Numbered from the stretch's first letter, positions 48,980 through 62,219 are shown. The stretch: 64,000 bases of DNA from Thamnaconus septentrionalis (GCA_009823395.1 CM020510.1:4996273-5060272), one strand, 5' to 3'. The notes: generated from the letters alone by a model not told the origin. Made by a program: numbers and translations.

Positions 48980-49028
<49 letters not shown>
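48829..49028. repeat. (AG)26 array and (GT)23 array 100 bp apart
   Basis: Pure AG from 48829 to 48881, and pure GT from 48982 to 49028. The roughly 100-bp spacer is unique sequence. Confidence 0.96.
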
Positions 49029-49030
<2 letters not shown>

Positions 49031-49954
49031 ACCTGTGCCAAAGTCTTGCCTGCTCATGCCTGCGCTCGTTCAGGTGTTGAGAGACGGTGAGATGTTGAAA
49101 TGTTCCATCGGTTTGATCAGAGGATCGATCAGAAGGGACGAAGCAAAACAAAACTGACTGAATAAACGGCGACTGGACAAACAGCCGAGGCGGACCAATC
49201 AGATTCGTGATTGAGCCGGTTGGGAACGGCACAAGGCTTCCTATTGGTTAGAGGATCCATGTCAGGATGTTTCAAGTGGCTTTGAGGGAATTTCAATAAT
49301 AAATGAAACTGTTTCAAATTGAACATTTAAATGACAATTTCTTGTTCCATTTTTTTCCCGGAGAGAAAAAAGGAAAGCACAATAACGACGACGGCGATTG
49401 ATTTAAATGATGAAGCTAAACAATGCCCGCTGCGTTTGAGTGGAATATCAACCGCTTCCCTTTTGCCTGCGTCGCCACACGTGAAATATTCAGTCATCCA
49501 TCCAGCTGATGAGTCGCTCTACAAGGCTAAGTGCTATTTATCCTTTCACAGACAGAGGATGGAGGAGCAGAGCGCTATATTTTTTTTTCTCCACATGAAA
49601 AGTCTTTTTAAGTGTGGAGGAGGCAATTCAGCCAGAGAGGGATTATAAAAAAAAAAAAGAACAGAAAAAAAGCTCTCGTAAATTGAATGAAATCTGACAA
49701 ACATTTTTTTTTTTTCCTGGTCAGGTGACAGAATCAGTGCGGCTGTTGACCTCCTTTTGGTGCGTTTTGAAAATTTAGACAATTGCATGAAAATGACACT
49801 CAGCAAGTTGCCGTTGATTCCGGGCGACGATTTAAATTTTGTCAGGTGGAATCGCTCGGTGCTTTGGGGGTTTATGGTGTCAACAGGCTGCTGATACAGA
49901 GACAAGATTTTTAGCCAACATGTCCATTTGTTTGATTTTTTTATTTTTTTTTAT

Positions 49955-50400
49955 CATGGGGACTCATGTTGGCAGGACCTAAGTGCTGACACACTCCAGG
50001 TGTTGGAAACAGAAAACAATTTATTTTGACAAAAGGAGCCCTCAAGGGTAAAGAGGAACCAAAACCAAAATGGGAGACTCATACTAAATAGAGAAAAAAA
50101 AAACTGAAACTGACTTTCAGACCTGGACCTGAACTGGACGAAGATACAATGTAGATGGGACAGTCAAGGCAAGCGAGATGAGGCAACGACCAAACACAAG
50201 CTGTGTTTCCATGACCCCTAGAGTTGACAGCTACTGACAAAGGAAGACAGGGGGCTATTTATCCAAGAGGACAGGGGAACACAGGTGAGAACAATCAAAG
50301 GCAGGGCCGACAGGTGAAAATCACGGGACAACATAAAAGGCGGGAAAACAGGAAGTAAAACACAGAAAACACTAAGAATAAGACACCCCCGAACCCCCCT
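49955..50400. mobile_element. candidate teleost interspersed repeat (non-autonomous)
   Basis: This purine-biased block has AACAATTTATTTTGAC near its start, GGGCTATTTATCCAAGAGGA, GGGGAACACAGGTGAGAACA and AAAACAGGAAGTAAAACACA. From memory the order of these phrases resembles an abundant repeat of ray-finned fish genomes. No open frame for a transposase or reverse transcriptase is present, and terminal repeats could not be defined. A C-rich simple repeat follows to about 50435. Confidence 0.45.
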
Positions 50401-51308
50401 GAAGCTCCGCCCCTCCCTCCCTCCCTCCCTCTCCCTCCTCCAGTGTCACTGTCAGGCTGTGTTACAGCAGCAGAATGCCAGCGCGCTCTGTGCCAACTCG
50501 TCCCGGCTCCGGGGATGTGCCCAGCAGCCCTTTATCTCCAGGAAACAGACCATCCCATCGCCCCCTCCAGGGAGGAGACGGCAGCACGTGCTTTGTTTTT
50601 GTTTTTGTTTTTTTTCTGCTGTTGTTATTTTGTTTCTTTGACCAGTCGCTGGCATCCAATGACAGCGCAGGACCTCGCAACTTTTGCGCCTGGAGACTGC
50701 AGGCTAATAATTTATGTTTGACTTGATGACAGAGGCTGGTGGCTGGTAGTGAACATCTCGTCTGTCTGCATCCTCCGCGACCATGACCCCCCCCACTCCC
50801 CGCACCACCAGTGATGCATTGCAGGAGGAGAACTATGTCTTCCAAATCTGTCTCTTTTCATTTGTGCTCAGACGTCCGTCCATCTGCCCGCAGTCTCCTG
50901 CTATCCTCTCTGCTCCTCCCGCTGCGGCGGCCAGAAAATATATCTCTGCGGGCCGGCGGATGAGTTGCTCAGGGCCTCGATCTGTTTGTGCCAGCGAGGC
51001 CCAGATAAAAGCCGCCGAGCCCCTCGCACAAGGCTCCGGTCAAAGTCAAAGATTAGCGCCGTGTTTACCGACGGAGATTACGAGCCGCGTGTCTCCGAAG
51101 TCCGTCTCTGTTCCGAGTCTTTAGGGTACAAATGCCTTTCTATCGCGCACACGCCGGGGCCGTTTATCCGCGCTCACCTGGGGGAGACCTGCTGAAGGCA
51201 GAGGAGGGGGAAGATGCAACTGTTTGTTGCATCGCTATGCGATCGGCATTCGCTTGCAGAGTGGAGCGATTTATCCGGCAGTTCGGCGATGCAATCATGA
51301 CCCGGGGC

Positions 51309-51329
51309 TTTTTTTTTTTTTTTTTTTTT
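51309..51329. repeat. poly-T tract of 21
   Basis: Uninterrupted T run. Confidence 0.95.
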
Positions 51330-51552
51330 CTACCTGCCTTTCATTCGCCGCTGCCGCCAACTGGCAGCAAGAGGCGGTGGCTCCCGCCTACAGCGTCAAT
51401 TTTCCACCCTGGCCATCGCTGACAATGTTTCCAGCGTCATCCCCCAAGAAGCGTCTGCAGCTCGGCGGCGGTGTGGTAATGAATGTATCAAACACATCTG
51501 TTAATCTGGGAAAATGAGAGTGCACAGAGGAAATTGTATTAAGATTCTCCCT

Positions 51553-51565
51553 CGCCCCCTGCTGG
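51553..51565 (-). promoter_or_regulatory. CTCF-like motif
   Basis: The minus strand reads CCAGCAGGGGGCG, an exact match to the CTCF core CCASYAGRKGGCR. It is the strongest such match I noticed in the window. Confidence 0.35.
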
Positions 51566-53883
51566 AACCCCATCCACCAACCCATCAGTGTCTTTCAGTG
51601 GCCGAGAAATATGGACGCAATTAAGTCCTGCCTTTGTCTGCTGGTGCGTTCCAAAGGGATGATAGCAGAGCAACTCCTTCAAAATAAAGTTAATAATGTT
51701 TTTGCAGGTATCACTCCAGTGTGTGTTGGAGGGTTTGGGGAAGGGTGGGGGGGTCGGGGGGTGGTCTGATTAATAACCCTTTTTTTAACACGTTATTCTC
51801 AGTGAATTATTATGGTAATTTGTCCAGTTGGGATGGAGGTGAGGTGAGGTGAGGCGGAGCAATTTTAAAATCGAGATTGTGAAAATTGTGTTTACCTCCA
51901 GGAACTATCAGCTAAAGAAATGTGTGTGTGGGGGTTATAACCTGCGGAAGGGCACCTGCAGGGTTTGTCTTTTATCTACTTTTCAAGAACTTATGATGGT
52001 CTCAACAACTTATCTGGAGACTGATCTGGTGTGAGGGCGGGGAAAAGGGCCACTTCATTGCTCGATTGTTGTTCCAAAAACTTCCATCAGTCGCTTTTCC
52101 TCAAGACCACAAAATGAATTACAAAGTAAGAGGTGCAAAAGTAAACACAAGTTATTACTAAATCTTTCAGGCAGTTCCGGCAATCATCAACAAAACATTT
52201 CAGCAATATGACTTCAATGTAGCGGCAGGCTGCTAAGTGCTATGCAGCGCCACAGTGCCGCTGGTAAAGACTCAGTTAATATCTTTGCAATCTGAGATTT
52301 TCTATTTGTTTGTTTGCCAAGAAAGTCATTCGTACTGGAGTTCCGACCTAGCCGTGACTGCGTTTGACCGAGGCTCTCCACTGCTCGACCTCCTCTTAAC
52401 GCCCGGGAGCAGTTTCATGTATCTGCGCCGAAATATTCTCACATTTCAGTAAAGTGCAAAGTGATAGTCCGCCTTGTAAGGCTATTAGCGCTAATGTGAT
52501 TATATGAAGAGTAAGTTTTATGGCTAGCGGTGTCAGGTGGGGCCGGGTGAAGTCCGAGCACTTTGCAATTTTTGCCGCAGAAGATCAGCGGCGCCGCTAA
52601 TCCTCGGCAGCGGCTATATCGCTCACATTTGCACTTCGAAATTCTCGTCCGTCCGCCTGTCTTGTCTCGCCCTCCTCCGGCGTTTTCCCCTGGAATTCCA
52701 CACTGTAACTCATCAGCTTCCTCTCAGAGCTAAAGGGTCTGTTTTGCTGTTGAGTTTTCTGTCTGTGCCGAGCCGATCTGTGTCATCAGAATGTATCATT
52801 TATCCTTTAAGTGAACATTTTGTACATTCAGATGGATCCATGAATCAGCCTGGCTTTTGCATGTCCTCTATCTCCAAAAAAAACAGACCCTCATGTCGAC
52901 CTCCTTATGTGACAGTCTGTTCTGAATCGTCGGCACTGGAGGAAAATGCAGAAGAAAGACCACCTCAGGCAATTACCATGAAACAACTATTCAGTACTGT
53001 AGGACGCTCTGGTCATTATTACATGAAGAGCAGCTTCACTGAGTCCAGCTTGATGTGAAGTGAGATTTTCTCGCTAATGAGATTTGCACATTGCCTGGTG
53101 TTCCTGGAACACGTTAGGAAGGAATGAATGCATGCATGATTCATTGAAACTGAAAACAATGAGAGGAAGAGAGGAAGGAAAAAAAGTTGAATCATTAATA
53201 AAAAACAATAAAAAAAATAGCTGACTTTTGACCCACTGTTTTTGGGATTTGCTTGCCTTGTTCAGATGGGCCTCCAACTTTCTGGCATTGTAAAACTGGC
53301 AAACTCTCCTCGGCCAACTCCCCGAGCACAGAGCAGACAATTCACGCACACACAGAGAAATACTTGGTAAAGTCTGATTCCATAAATAATAATTGAAAAT
53401 AAAAGAAAACAGATCAGCAACATCCAGACTGGATACAAAACAGAGGCCCTGTTAATCGAGCGCTCTTGTAGGACATATATATGAAAAAGAATAACATTAT
53501 GTGCTTTGCCAGGCTTTTTCCTTCCAAGAGCTGCGACATAAAAAAAATAATCTGGTTTTATGGGTCGAATAAAAAAAAAAAAAGTAGGGAGGAAAAAAAA
53601 AACGTTTACATTTAGGTTTTTAAGCCACGGCCTCTGTTAACAACATGAAGGAGACTGAAGCCAGTGATGTGGACTGAAAGGTACCAGAAGGTTTTATCCT
53701 CACTTTGGAAAAAGGTCTCATGGTGTCAAGGGTTGTTTGCATCAATCTCAGAGTTTTTGGAGCAATTATTAAACATTTTTATTACCAGTTGCTATTCCTG
53801 CCATAAACCAGACTTTATGATGGGAAGTTTCTCAGTCTGACCTTCTGAATGTCAACGTAGCTCCTGCAAAGATAAGTGTCTCT

Positions 53884-54024
<141 letters not shown>

Positions 54025-54174
54025 AATTCAATATATTCATGTTTCAGCTTCTGTTGCTGTTGGTCGAACAAAAGGAAGTTCTCTCCTGGCGGCGTAATGA
54101 GCGTGAGAGGGCCTTTAAAAAGATAGCATCGCTGCCAAGAGGTTGCTGACACGCTGGAAATAGAAATCGTTAGT

Positions 54175-54300
54175 GTAAGGCCACATTAATATGGACACTT
54201 GAATTGCTGTGTCGGTGTGCGGCTTCGACAATTACCGGCGAATTAGCATAAGAACAGAAATAGCTTAAATGTGCCCTGCTGGGTCCCGAGTTAAGAATAG
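54175..54300. promoter_or_regulatory. candidate conserved non-coding element
   Basis: Repeat-free block with CCACATTAATATGGACAC, CGACAATTACCGGCGAATTA and GCATAAGAACAG. Weak call without alignment. Confidence 0.3.
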
Positions 54301-54654
54301 TCTCCGAAACTCTTCAAAAGAGGAGAAAGAGCGGCGGCGCCTCTCCTCTCAGTGCAAGCACGGACTCGCCGCAGTGCTGCGATAAGTTTTAGTGTTTTTT
54401 TAAAAAGGGGGTAAAAAAAAAAAAAAAACCCTGAGAAAAAAAAAATCGAATAGCTCATCAAGCCAAACTGTGTTAACAACGGTGCATATTATCACATTTT
54501 CGGCCACAAGGCATCCCATTTCCATTCATTTGGGTGCTGTTATTTCAACAGTAGAGTGAGTGTGAGTCTGAAGTTAAAGAGGGGCTCCGTCTGCAACTTT
54601 GTATTTGTGTGGACCTGTGTACTGCGGGAAAGAAGGCAAAAGGAAACTTTGAGG

Positions 54655-54810
54655 ACGCCAGGGCCAGACTGCTGTGATTGGAAAACAGGCAAGCTCAGCC
54701 TCCCTAGCGCTGATTTATTAACACGGCCCCTCTGACTGCAGCGGAGGTCAGGCCTAACGGCAAGTTAGCCCGGAATTAATACAGTAGTGTGTAATAACAC
54801 GGCTCACCGA
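54655..54810. promoter_or_regulatory. candidate conserved non-coding element
   Basis: Complex block with CTGTGATTGGAAAACAGG, GCTGATTTATTAACACGG and CCGGAATTAATACAG, before a GGGA tetranucleotide tract. Confidence 0.3.
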
Positions 54811-54890
54811 GAGAGTGAGAAACACATCGGACGGGAAGAGCTGCGATCATGCGCAACGTGTCAGCAGCTTGACCTCTTGACTCACTGCAA

Positions 54891-54930
54891 GGGAGGGAGC
54901 GAGGGAGGGAAGGAGGGAGGGACGGAGCGA
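54891..54930. repeat. (GGGA)n tetranucleotide repeat
   Basis: Imperfect GGGA/GCGA units over about 40 bp. Confidence 0.85.
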
Positions 54931-55149
54931 GAGAAGGAGCGGCCAACAAGCAAAATCTGATGTTTGCGCACGGCTAATAATATCGCAATTAAAGTGCAAA
55001 TCCCTTTAAATGGGCTTTTAAGGCAAAACCGCACCGGTGAGGACCCATTGATTTTTGTTGCGAGCGCCACAGGACGCAGCAGGACGCCGGATCGCCTGCA
55101 CGCGCTCAGTGCGGGCGGGTTGGATTAATTGATGGGCTGGACTCCCCGC

Positions 55150-55385
55150 TAAAGAGGAGACCGCACCGTCACTCCGACGCGCGGCGGGCTCATGATGGTG
55201 CAGCCTGATGGGGTGGTAGTGGTGCGGGCAGGAGGGGGAGGAGGAGCCGGGGCAGAGTCTATTAACAGTGCATTGAAATTCAGTTTCATACAGTGAGACA
55301 GTGGAGCGGCGGGGAGGCGGCGGGGAGGCGGCAAGGACTCGCGGCGCTCCGGTGCCCCAGGGGCGGCCGATTAGCCGGCGCTGTC
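55150..55385. other. CpG-dense block
   Basis: High local CpG density with a duplicated 11-bp GC box-like unit (CGGCGGGGAGG twice near 55310-55332). It could be a small CpG island, but no first exon with a donor was found beside it. Confidence 0.3.
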
Positions 55386-55607
55386 AGAGGAGGGCGAGGA
55401 AATACTGAGTGGCAGTACAAAGGAGGCTGTTTTGACAGTGTTGTTTAGACAATGGTGCAGGGCCAAGAGGGATAAATCTATAACACTGGGAGAAGAGCAG
55501 GAGAGCGGATACAGCGCGTCGGGATAGGTGGGAATAATGCATTTCCTCCTCTTCCAAATTCATCACTGTGGAGACGGTGGTCGGAGCGCCTGGTGTCACA
55601 GCACCCA

Positions 55608-55692
55608 GCACACACACACACACACACACACACACCTGCAAGCAGGACAAGAAATATCTCAATTTTTATTGATTGATTGATTGATTGATTGA
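55608..55692. repeat. (CA)14 microsatellite and nearby (TGAT)6 repeat
   Basis: CA at 55608-55635 and TGAT at 55670-55692, separated by about 34 bp of unique sequence. Confidence 0.95.
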
Positions 55693-56753
55693 CTTCTACA
55701 CATTGGAATCCATTATTGCTGGTGACACTTTTTTTTTTGGTGGCAAGCAAATTTCCTCAAGCATAACAACGATGCATCTATTTGAATCAATGGCGACACA
55801 GGGACACTCGAAGTAGAGTCGCTAAGGGCACTGCAGCACCCCCGTCTGCTGTGGGGGTATAAGTGCAAGCAAAAAATATATATACATATTATTTTCTACT
55901 GTGAAACACTTGCAGAATGGTGCAGCCGTAAACACACAGAGATGGAGTGCATGATGGAGTCTAGATATGGACGACAACCAGTGAAAGAAACTGGAGGAAC
56001 ATAGACCTTAGAGAGTAGCAGCAGCAGAAGAAATAAGAATAATAATGAATTGCCCTTATTCTTTGGAATAAACTTTTACTGAATGTATAAATAATTGTTA
56101 AATAAAACTGCTGCAACTGCGAGCGGAATACAGCAACGTGTTGTTGTGAGATCTCTATGAGCAATTTCATAAAAGTGATAATAGACTGAGTTAAAGGAGA
56201 GGAAAAAATAAACATACATGTGTAGGTGCACATAAAAAAAACAACAACCAAAGAAAGAAGCCCGGCTGCACTGCTGCTGCTCGGCGATCAATCATCCACT
56301 CAATGGTGAGGTTTCCTCGGCGCGGCCCTAAATCACGGCTGTTTACTGGCTGGGCCGTTAACACCGGGCGCCTCGGAGGGCTTTTCCTCTCATTTGCCTG
56401 TTGCTAAATGACTCGCCATATGCTCAGGAGTCTGTATATCTCTCCACAACATAAACAGCCTCCTCCCAATCCCTCGCAATCGATAGGCCGAGCGGCGCGA
56501 GATGATTAACTCGCGGGGAGGGCGCTCCAGGAATTCGGTTCCAGAGCGCCACGCCGCCGCTGCCGTTGCCGCACCGCGCTGGGAACAATCCCGTCACGGG
56601 TCCGAGTGCAACCGCAGCCGGAGCGTCGGTGTAATAGCTCTCTTACGGCTCCCTCGTGAGCCCTTCTATGAATTCCGCGGCGGTTTCGTTGCCCGCCGTT
56701 TTTCTCCGCTCAATGTGATTCTCCCCTGAGCGATGCCGCCAAGACCGGGAATG

Positions 56754-56850
56754 AAAAAAAAAAAAAAAAGGTTTACAAGCACTTTGCAAGAGAGGAGGAC
56801 CTGTTTTATAGTTTGTGGATGCTGCTTTTTTTTTTTTTTTTTTTTTTTTT
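56754..56850. repeat. poly-A (16) and poly-T (25) runs
   Basis: A run at 56754-56769 and T run at 56826-56850, in opposite sense and 56 bp apart. The spacer shows no recognised mobile element. Confidence 0.9.
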
Positions 56851-58298
56851 GGCCATTGATTTTTTACCTCTCAGATTACTCCCCGTGGAAGACGATGTTA
56901 TAAATCCGAGCATGCTTTAATAATGTGCACTTCAAGGTGTCCCTGCACTTATAAACCCAAAGAACTCGGGCCACAGCATCAATACAACCAATGTCACTGC
57001 CTCTTAAGCGCTGAAACTCAGATCTGTTGACCAACACTGTGGAAATAGATACTCTATTTTTTTTCTTTCCTATTAAGGTTCATTTTTCCTGCAGGTCAGA
57101 TGTTTTAGTCAACTTGTTTTTTGTTTTTTTTTACTTGCGATATCTGAGAAGCTTGATGGTGGGAGGGGAAAAAAAAAAGGTCAATTTGACGGCGAAGTGT
57201 GAAAAATTCGCCCACAGACCCATGGGTACGCTCAGGGTTGAATATCGATAGGATGGCAAGGATAAAGGGAACATAAGCACTGTTAATAATTCATGTAGGC
57301 GCTCTCCATTAACTATGCCACAGCGCTGGCCTCGGGACCGCTTTAGAGTGGGATGGAGGTGAGAGGTTAGCTCACTCTCCCCTGAGCTAAATGCTGTGAT
57401 CCAGTCAGTCTCCCGAGGTGAAATGTACCTGCAATTCTTCAAAAAAGAAAAGGAAAAAACAGAAAAGAAAAATAAGAGTGGAACGCAAGGAAGGTAAAAA
57501 AAAAAGGTTATTGTGTTATATAATATATGCAGTGAGAACATATTGTTTAAGGGTGGAAGAATTCACAAGAGCAGCTGCACCTTCGACTGATTATTCACTT
57601 TAATTTTTTGCCTGTTGTGATCAATGTGTCTCAAATGCTGCATTCCTGCATTTACAGCCGACCTTATGTAAGATGAAATATATAGCCTATATTAGCGCAG
57701 GCTCTGTTTTTCATGAGAAAGCATCAATACAGCGCCACCCCCCCTAAGGCTCCTCCCCCTTTGTGTTCCCGTGCAGGACCTCGGCTGATTGCCCGGGCAG
57801 CCCTCCATCCTGCCAGCCGGCTGTATTGATTCAAGCCTCCAGCTTCTTGGACGGACAGACTCAAGACATTTTGAAATTCCAATTCTCAGAAAAGGCTTTA
57901 GAAGCACTTAACACACTGAGCAGGCGGCTCTCGGGTCGCCGTCTTCGCCACAACGGCGACGGCCTCCAGACTGGAAGTGGAGATAAAATATCCGGCTGAC
58001 ACCACCGACTCCGGCCGACCTGCACGGAACTCACTGCTCCTGCACCCTCGGCCGGGGGCCGAGGTCTCCCGAGGAAGGAGACCCGTCTCGGGCCGACCTC
58101 AGCCGGTCCTCTATTTCCAGATCTACTGGCCCAGATGATAGCTTTTTCCACATCAGTGGGCGCAGCCACAAATATAGAAATCTGGTGGCAGCACAGTTAG
58201 GGTGGGTGGAGTGGGGAGGACGGTGCAGGACAGTGGGAGTGGAGGCTGGAGGAGGAGGAGGAGTGAGTCAGGCTCAGCGAGAGCTCTCCATCCGACCA

Positions 58299-58326
58299 TC
58301 CGTCCGTCCGTCCGTCCGTCCGTCCC
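58299..58326. repeat. (TCCG)n tetranucleotide repeat
   Basis: About seven TCCG units, unusual in being CpG-containing. Confidence 0.93.
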
Positions 58327-58519
58327 TCGGCACTTCTCCTCTGGCCCTGCTGTAAACATTTGCATTTCCCCGCAAAACTTACAGAAGGAGTCTGGGCATT
58401 GGATGTCTTGGATGTTTACGCTGTAATGATTGTCGGCCTCCCTGCTGAGACAGAACCTTAAAAAAGAGAAGAAGAAGAAGAAAGAAAGAATGAAAGTAAG
58501 AAAGAAATGTCATCACTCC

Positions 58520-58523
<4 letters not shown>

Positions 58524-58550
<27 letters not shown>

Positions 58551-58551
58551 T
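58524..58551. repeat. (GT)n microsatellite
   Basis: Pure GT tract of about 14 units. Confidence 0.94.
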
Positions 58552-58709
58552 CTTGTCGTTAGTTGAAATTGCCTTCGAGCATCAGTGTGGCGAGTCATTT
58601 TGGTCAAATTGGGGCCGTGCTTTCGCAACGGCTGACAATGTATTTTTCGTCACTCTGTGAAAAGTCAACATCAAGCACGGAGGCCTCAGTTTTAACTATA
58701 AATAGTTTT

Positions 58710-58765
58710 TATATATATATATACATATATATATAGGAGTCTGTGTGTGTGTGTGTGTGTGTGTG
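58710..58765. repeat. compound (TA)n-(GT)n microsatellite
   Basis: TA with one CA interruption, a short spacer, then about 12 GT units. Confidence 0.94.
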
Positions 58766-61700
58766 GACTCTCTCCCGGTCCAGTGGCATCATCACCATCA
58801 CCTCATTTTTGAAGTGTGTGTGAGAGCTGGTTTAGATGAGAGACGGAATGAGCGACGAGGACGTCTTGGTCAAATGCACCTCGATCGACTCGGCTCGACT
58901 CGGTTCGCTGCGTCGGCTTTACAAGCGACAATGTGGTGTGCCTGTGTTGCAAACAGCCCGGAAGTGTGACTCAGTGTCATGTGACGCAGGCGCTGGCATC
59001 CGGAAAACTCTGAAATAAAGTGACAGAAAACAAAGGTCAAGTTGTGGGAGGTGATTCAGAGTCCTCTTACAGGGCGGTAATGAGGAAATTAAGTCATTTT
59101 GTTCATCATGTCCATTAATCGTATGATTTTTGCGCTGATATTGAAATTTTTTGCCGATTTTTTTGCCTCCAATTTTGACGTTAAACTATTCGATATTGCT
59201 GACAAATTGCCAACTACTTTTCTAATTCAACATACTATTTTGTGGGCAGCATGTCTCTGCATACTAATGAACGCAGATACATTCAACATGCAAATGCGGA
59301 TGCAGTTTTATGTCTCTGAGCGTCTGTCTGAACCACCAGATGCACTGATTATATTTCCTTCTGAAAAAAAAATATTTTTTTCCTTTCAATCCCAATAAAT
59401 TATTTTCTATGGAAGGCAATGTTTTTATGATTTTCATCACCTATTGACTCTTTTTTTGTTTTTTTTTTTTTTTTTTTAATCTAAATGAGAAATTCATCAA
59501 AAGTGCATTTTATGTCATTGTCTTGTCAGATCTGAACAGAAAATTAATTCTGACTGGATTTATTGAAACTTGAGTTTACCAGTATAAAGTATTTGCATAT
59601 TTCTGAACTGTTGATGGATGATTTTGGTGATTATAACAATACATATGTATATATCCTCAAAATCAACAGAGCTCTAAGAATGGTAACTTTTGCAAAGGAA
59701 AAAAATAAAATAAAATAAAATAATTTTCACATCAGCATTCATTTTGTAGCCTATCCTGATTGTTTTTTGTGTCATGTGTTTGCATTAATAAGCAGAATCC
59801 TTACTTTTTGCACAGATGACCGTAAAGTCCGTAGTTTAATGTGCACTTCCAGTATAAAATATGACAGTTTAGACGGTTCTGCTGATCCAGCACAAAATAA
59901 AAACAACATTAAATGAAATTAGGACATACACAAACATGTATATATGCACACATCCACACGTGCGCCATTTCATGTCTGAGTACACTGCACATGTAGCCTG
60001 AAGCAAAGTCTCTGGAATGGAACTGGGCTTTTTGGCAGCCCACACGCTTCCTCATGTAAAGCAGCCCGGCGGTCCAGAGTCTTCTGGTGGAACAGCTTAC
60101 TGTGCATACGAATATTAATGTATGGAAATGCTCGGGTAGCGCCAGTGAGCCGAGCCGTATCCCAGTGTCTGGTGTGGGAATGCTAATAAAGAGACGGAGG
60201 AAGTATCCTGCGTGTGAGTCGGAAGGAAGAGAAAAGAAAAGAAAAAAAAAAACCCTCTGGGTGGAGAGTGAAAAACCCTCTTCCTGAGGAAAAAACCAAA
60301 AACAAAAACCAACTGCAACCACCGCCTCAGCCGCCACGATCAACAATCTCCTTTTAATCTTCCTCAAAGTAGACGCCGTTAATTAAAAGCCGTTTATTAG
60401 CCACTTGCAGGAGCAACAACCTCAAACTAAAGTCAATTCATTTACTCGCCGTCTAATTGCTCGGGGAGGATAAATTAAAGTTGCGTCTTTCTCAAGTAGC
60501 GGCGCCAGCGGCTCGCCATGGCTCCGCCCACTCGCACGTCCGCGATCGAAAGATAGCAAATTTCCGTGCGGGTGGGGGCAGACAGATAGACAGCGCGATA
60601 ATCTCACCAGCTAAGCCATGAAAAACAATGCGGGAAGTTAATTAATCCTTCATTTTATTTTTTTTTTGCCTTCACCAGTCCAGAACAGCGGCGGCTCTTT
60701 GTGCTCCTCGATGCCCTCTGTTGCTATTGCACATGATAACTCTTCCTTATTGTCCTCCAGGAGGAAATTTGTTTTTTTTTACACCTAGTGGTTCACACGG
60801 CAATAATGAAGAGGCCCAAGATAAATGAGACGACAGTTCACAGCACACAGCCCGCAGCGCGCTCAACAGGGCGATTCCAGTTGGAATTGAGTCAATAGGT
60901 TTCATTTTTTATTCTTTAATATGTGTTACTTGCCCTTTTTGTCATCAAAAACGGTTTCTTTACCAACGTTTGAGTCTGTTTCCACAGAGTTGGAGTTGGG
61001 CAGCGCGCCGCCTCCGTCAGCGTCGTCTTCCACCGACGGTGAAATCACGAGCTGAAATGTGGCAGACGGACGGGAGGTTTGCTGCACCGGCGGACGGTCA
61101 TCGCTCTTCAGACATTTTCAGTCGGCACTTTTCCCGTCAGCAGTAAATCCCCTGGATTGGCAGAACTGTTGATCTGGTTTGTCAGGGATGACGTGAACTG
61201 ATTCCACAGCAGCGTTGCACGGCTTTCAACTGCTGGAGCAACACTGGCTGGCGTGTGTTCCGAGCAGAACGTGAGGTGTATGAAGAAAACAGCTGCTGTG
61301 TGAAGTGTTTCCTGCACTGGTGTGAATTGCAGAGGGCGACAGTTTTACCCCAACTTTTGTTGCTCTTTCTTTGAAAAAAAAAAAAAATCAAAATTAATTC
61401 ATAATACTTGGAAGTTTGTATTAAAGATACAAATTTTTATATATTCCCTTTATATAAGTAACCTTGGATTTCCCTTATTTAGCAGAAAGCATATTTTACC
61501 GTCTATTCTCGCCTGACCCTCTTCAAACCCCTCATTGTTTTGTTTTGTTTGTTTTTTTCATTCATTTTTGATGTTGCACTGTTTTAATCAGCACGCTGAG
61601 AAGCCACTGAAGTGTCACACACTTCACACACACGAATACAAGCCTGTGCAACCTCAATGCTGCAATAATGCGGCTTCTGCATCCAAGGAGGCGACGGTAA

Positions 61701-61839
61701 TCAGCGGCATCAACCTGACAGACGAAGGGGAAGAAATGAAGAGGATGAGTGTTTTTTTCTGGGGGGATGGGAGTGTGTATTAATAATAATATATACAGGA
61801 GAAAGATAAAGGATCCAACCCAGCACGGAGATCTGGCTC

Positions 61840-61960
61840 AGAGTGGTAATAATTTGTGTTTTACATTAATCTCTGCTTGGCAGTCACCTTTGTGGGGGCC
61901 AAGCTGATTTGTCAGAATGTCTAAAAACAGCACTGGCAGGCGCTGCTCACAGGAACCCTC
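61840..61960. promoter_or_regulatory. candidate conserved non-coding element
   Basis: Repeat-free block with GTGGTAATAATTTGTG, TTACATTAATCTCTGC and GGCCAAGCTGATTTGTC, directly before a GA-rich tract. Texture only. Confidence 0.35.
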
Positions 61961-61978
61961 TCCAAGGTTCCTCAGGGA

Positions 61979-62040
61979 GAGGGAGAAACAGAGAGAGAAA
62001 GAGAGGGAGAGAGAGACAGAGAGAGACAGAGAGAGAGAGT
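61979..62040. repeat. imperfect GA-rich repeat
   Basis: GAGA units with GGGA and CAGA interruptions. Confidence 0.9.
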
Positions 62041-62164
62041 ACCAAATCAAAGGGAGCCGGGAAAGAGAGAGAGAATAAAAAAACAAAACCACAGAGGAGA
62101 AAAAGTCTAAAACCGGAGCAAGGAGAGCTTTGTTAATCACAGCGGAGGCTCTTTCTGTCACAAC

Positions 62165-62219
62165 ATGCCGGTCCAGGATGGCGTCATCACCTGCCCTGGG
62201 ATTGGATCCTATCTAACTG
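62165..62219 (+). other. weak candidate 5' exon ending at a GTAAGT donor
   Basis: An ATG at 62165 (context CACAACATGC) opens 18 codons, beginning MPVQDGVITCPG and including CPGIGSYLT. The frame then meets a consensus donor, ACTG/GTAAGT, at 62219/62220, which would leave phase 1. A second possible reading uses an AG at the end of CCGGTCCAG as an acceptor, giving a 40-50 bp internal exon. No matching protein family is recognised and no further exon is seen downstream. It may equally be part of a conserved non-coding element that happens to contain a donor-like hexamer. Confidence 0.15.

Noticed and set aside
52537..53058. 173-codon open frame on the plus strand with normal-looking composition
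   Set aside because: It has no recognisable domain and no splice context or partner exon. A frame of this length is expected by chance in 64 kb on six frames. It would need conservation or transcript evidence.
56502..56729. CpG-rich plus-strand frame at 56.5 kb
   Set aside because: No domain and no donor or acceptor of quality. It is more likely CpG-rich non-coding DNA.
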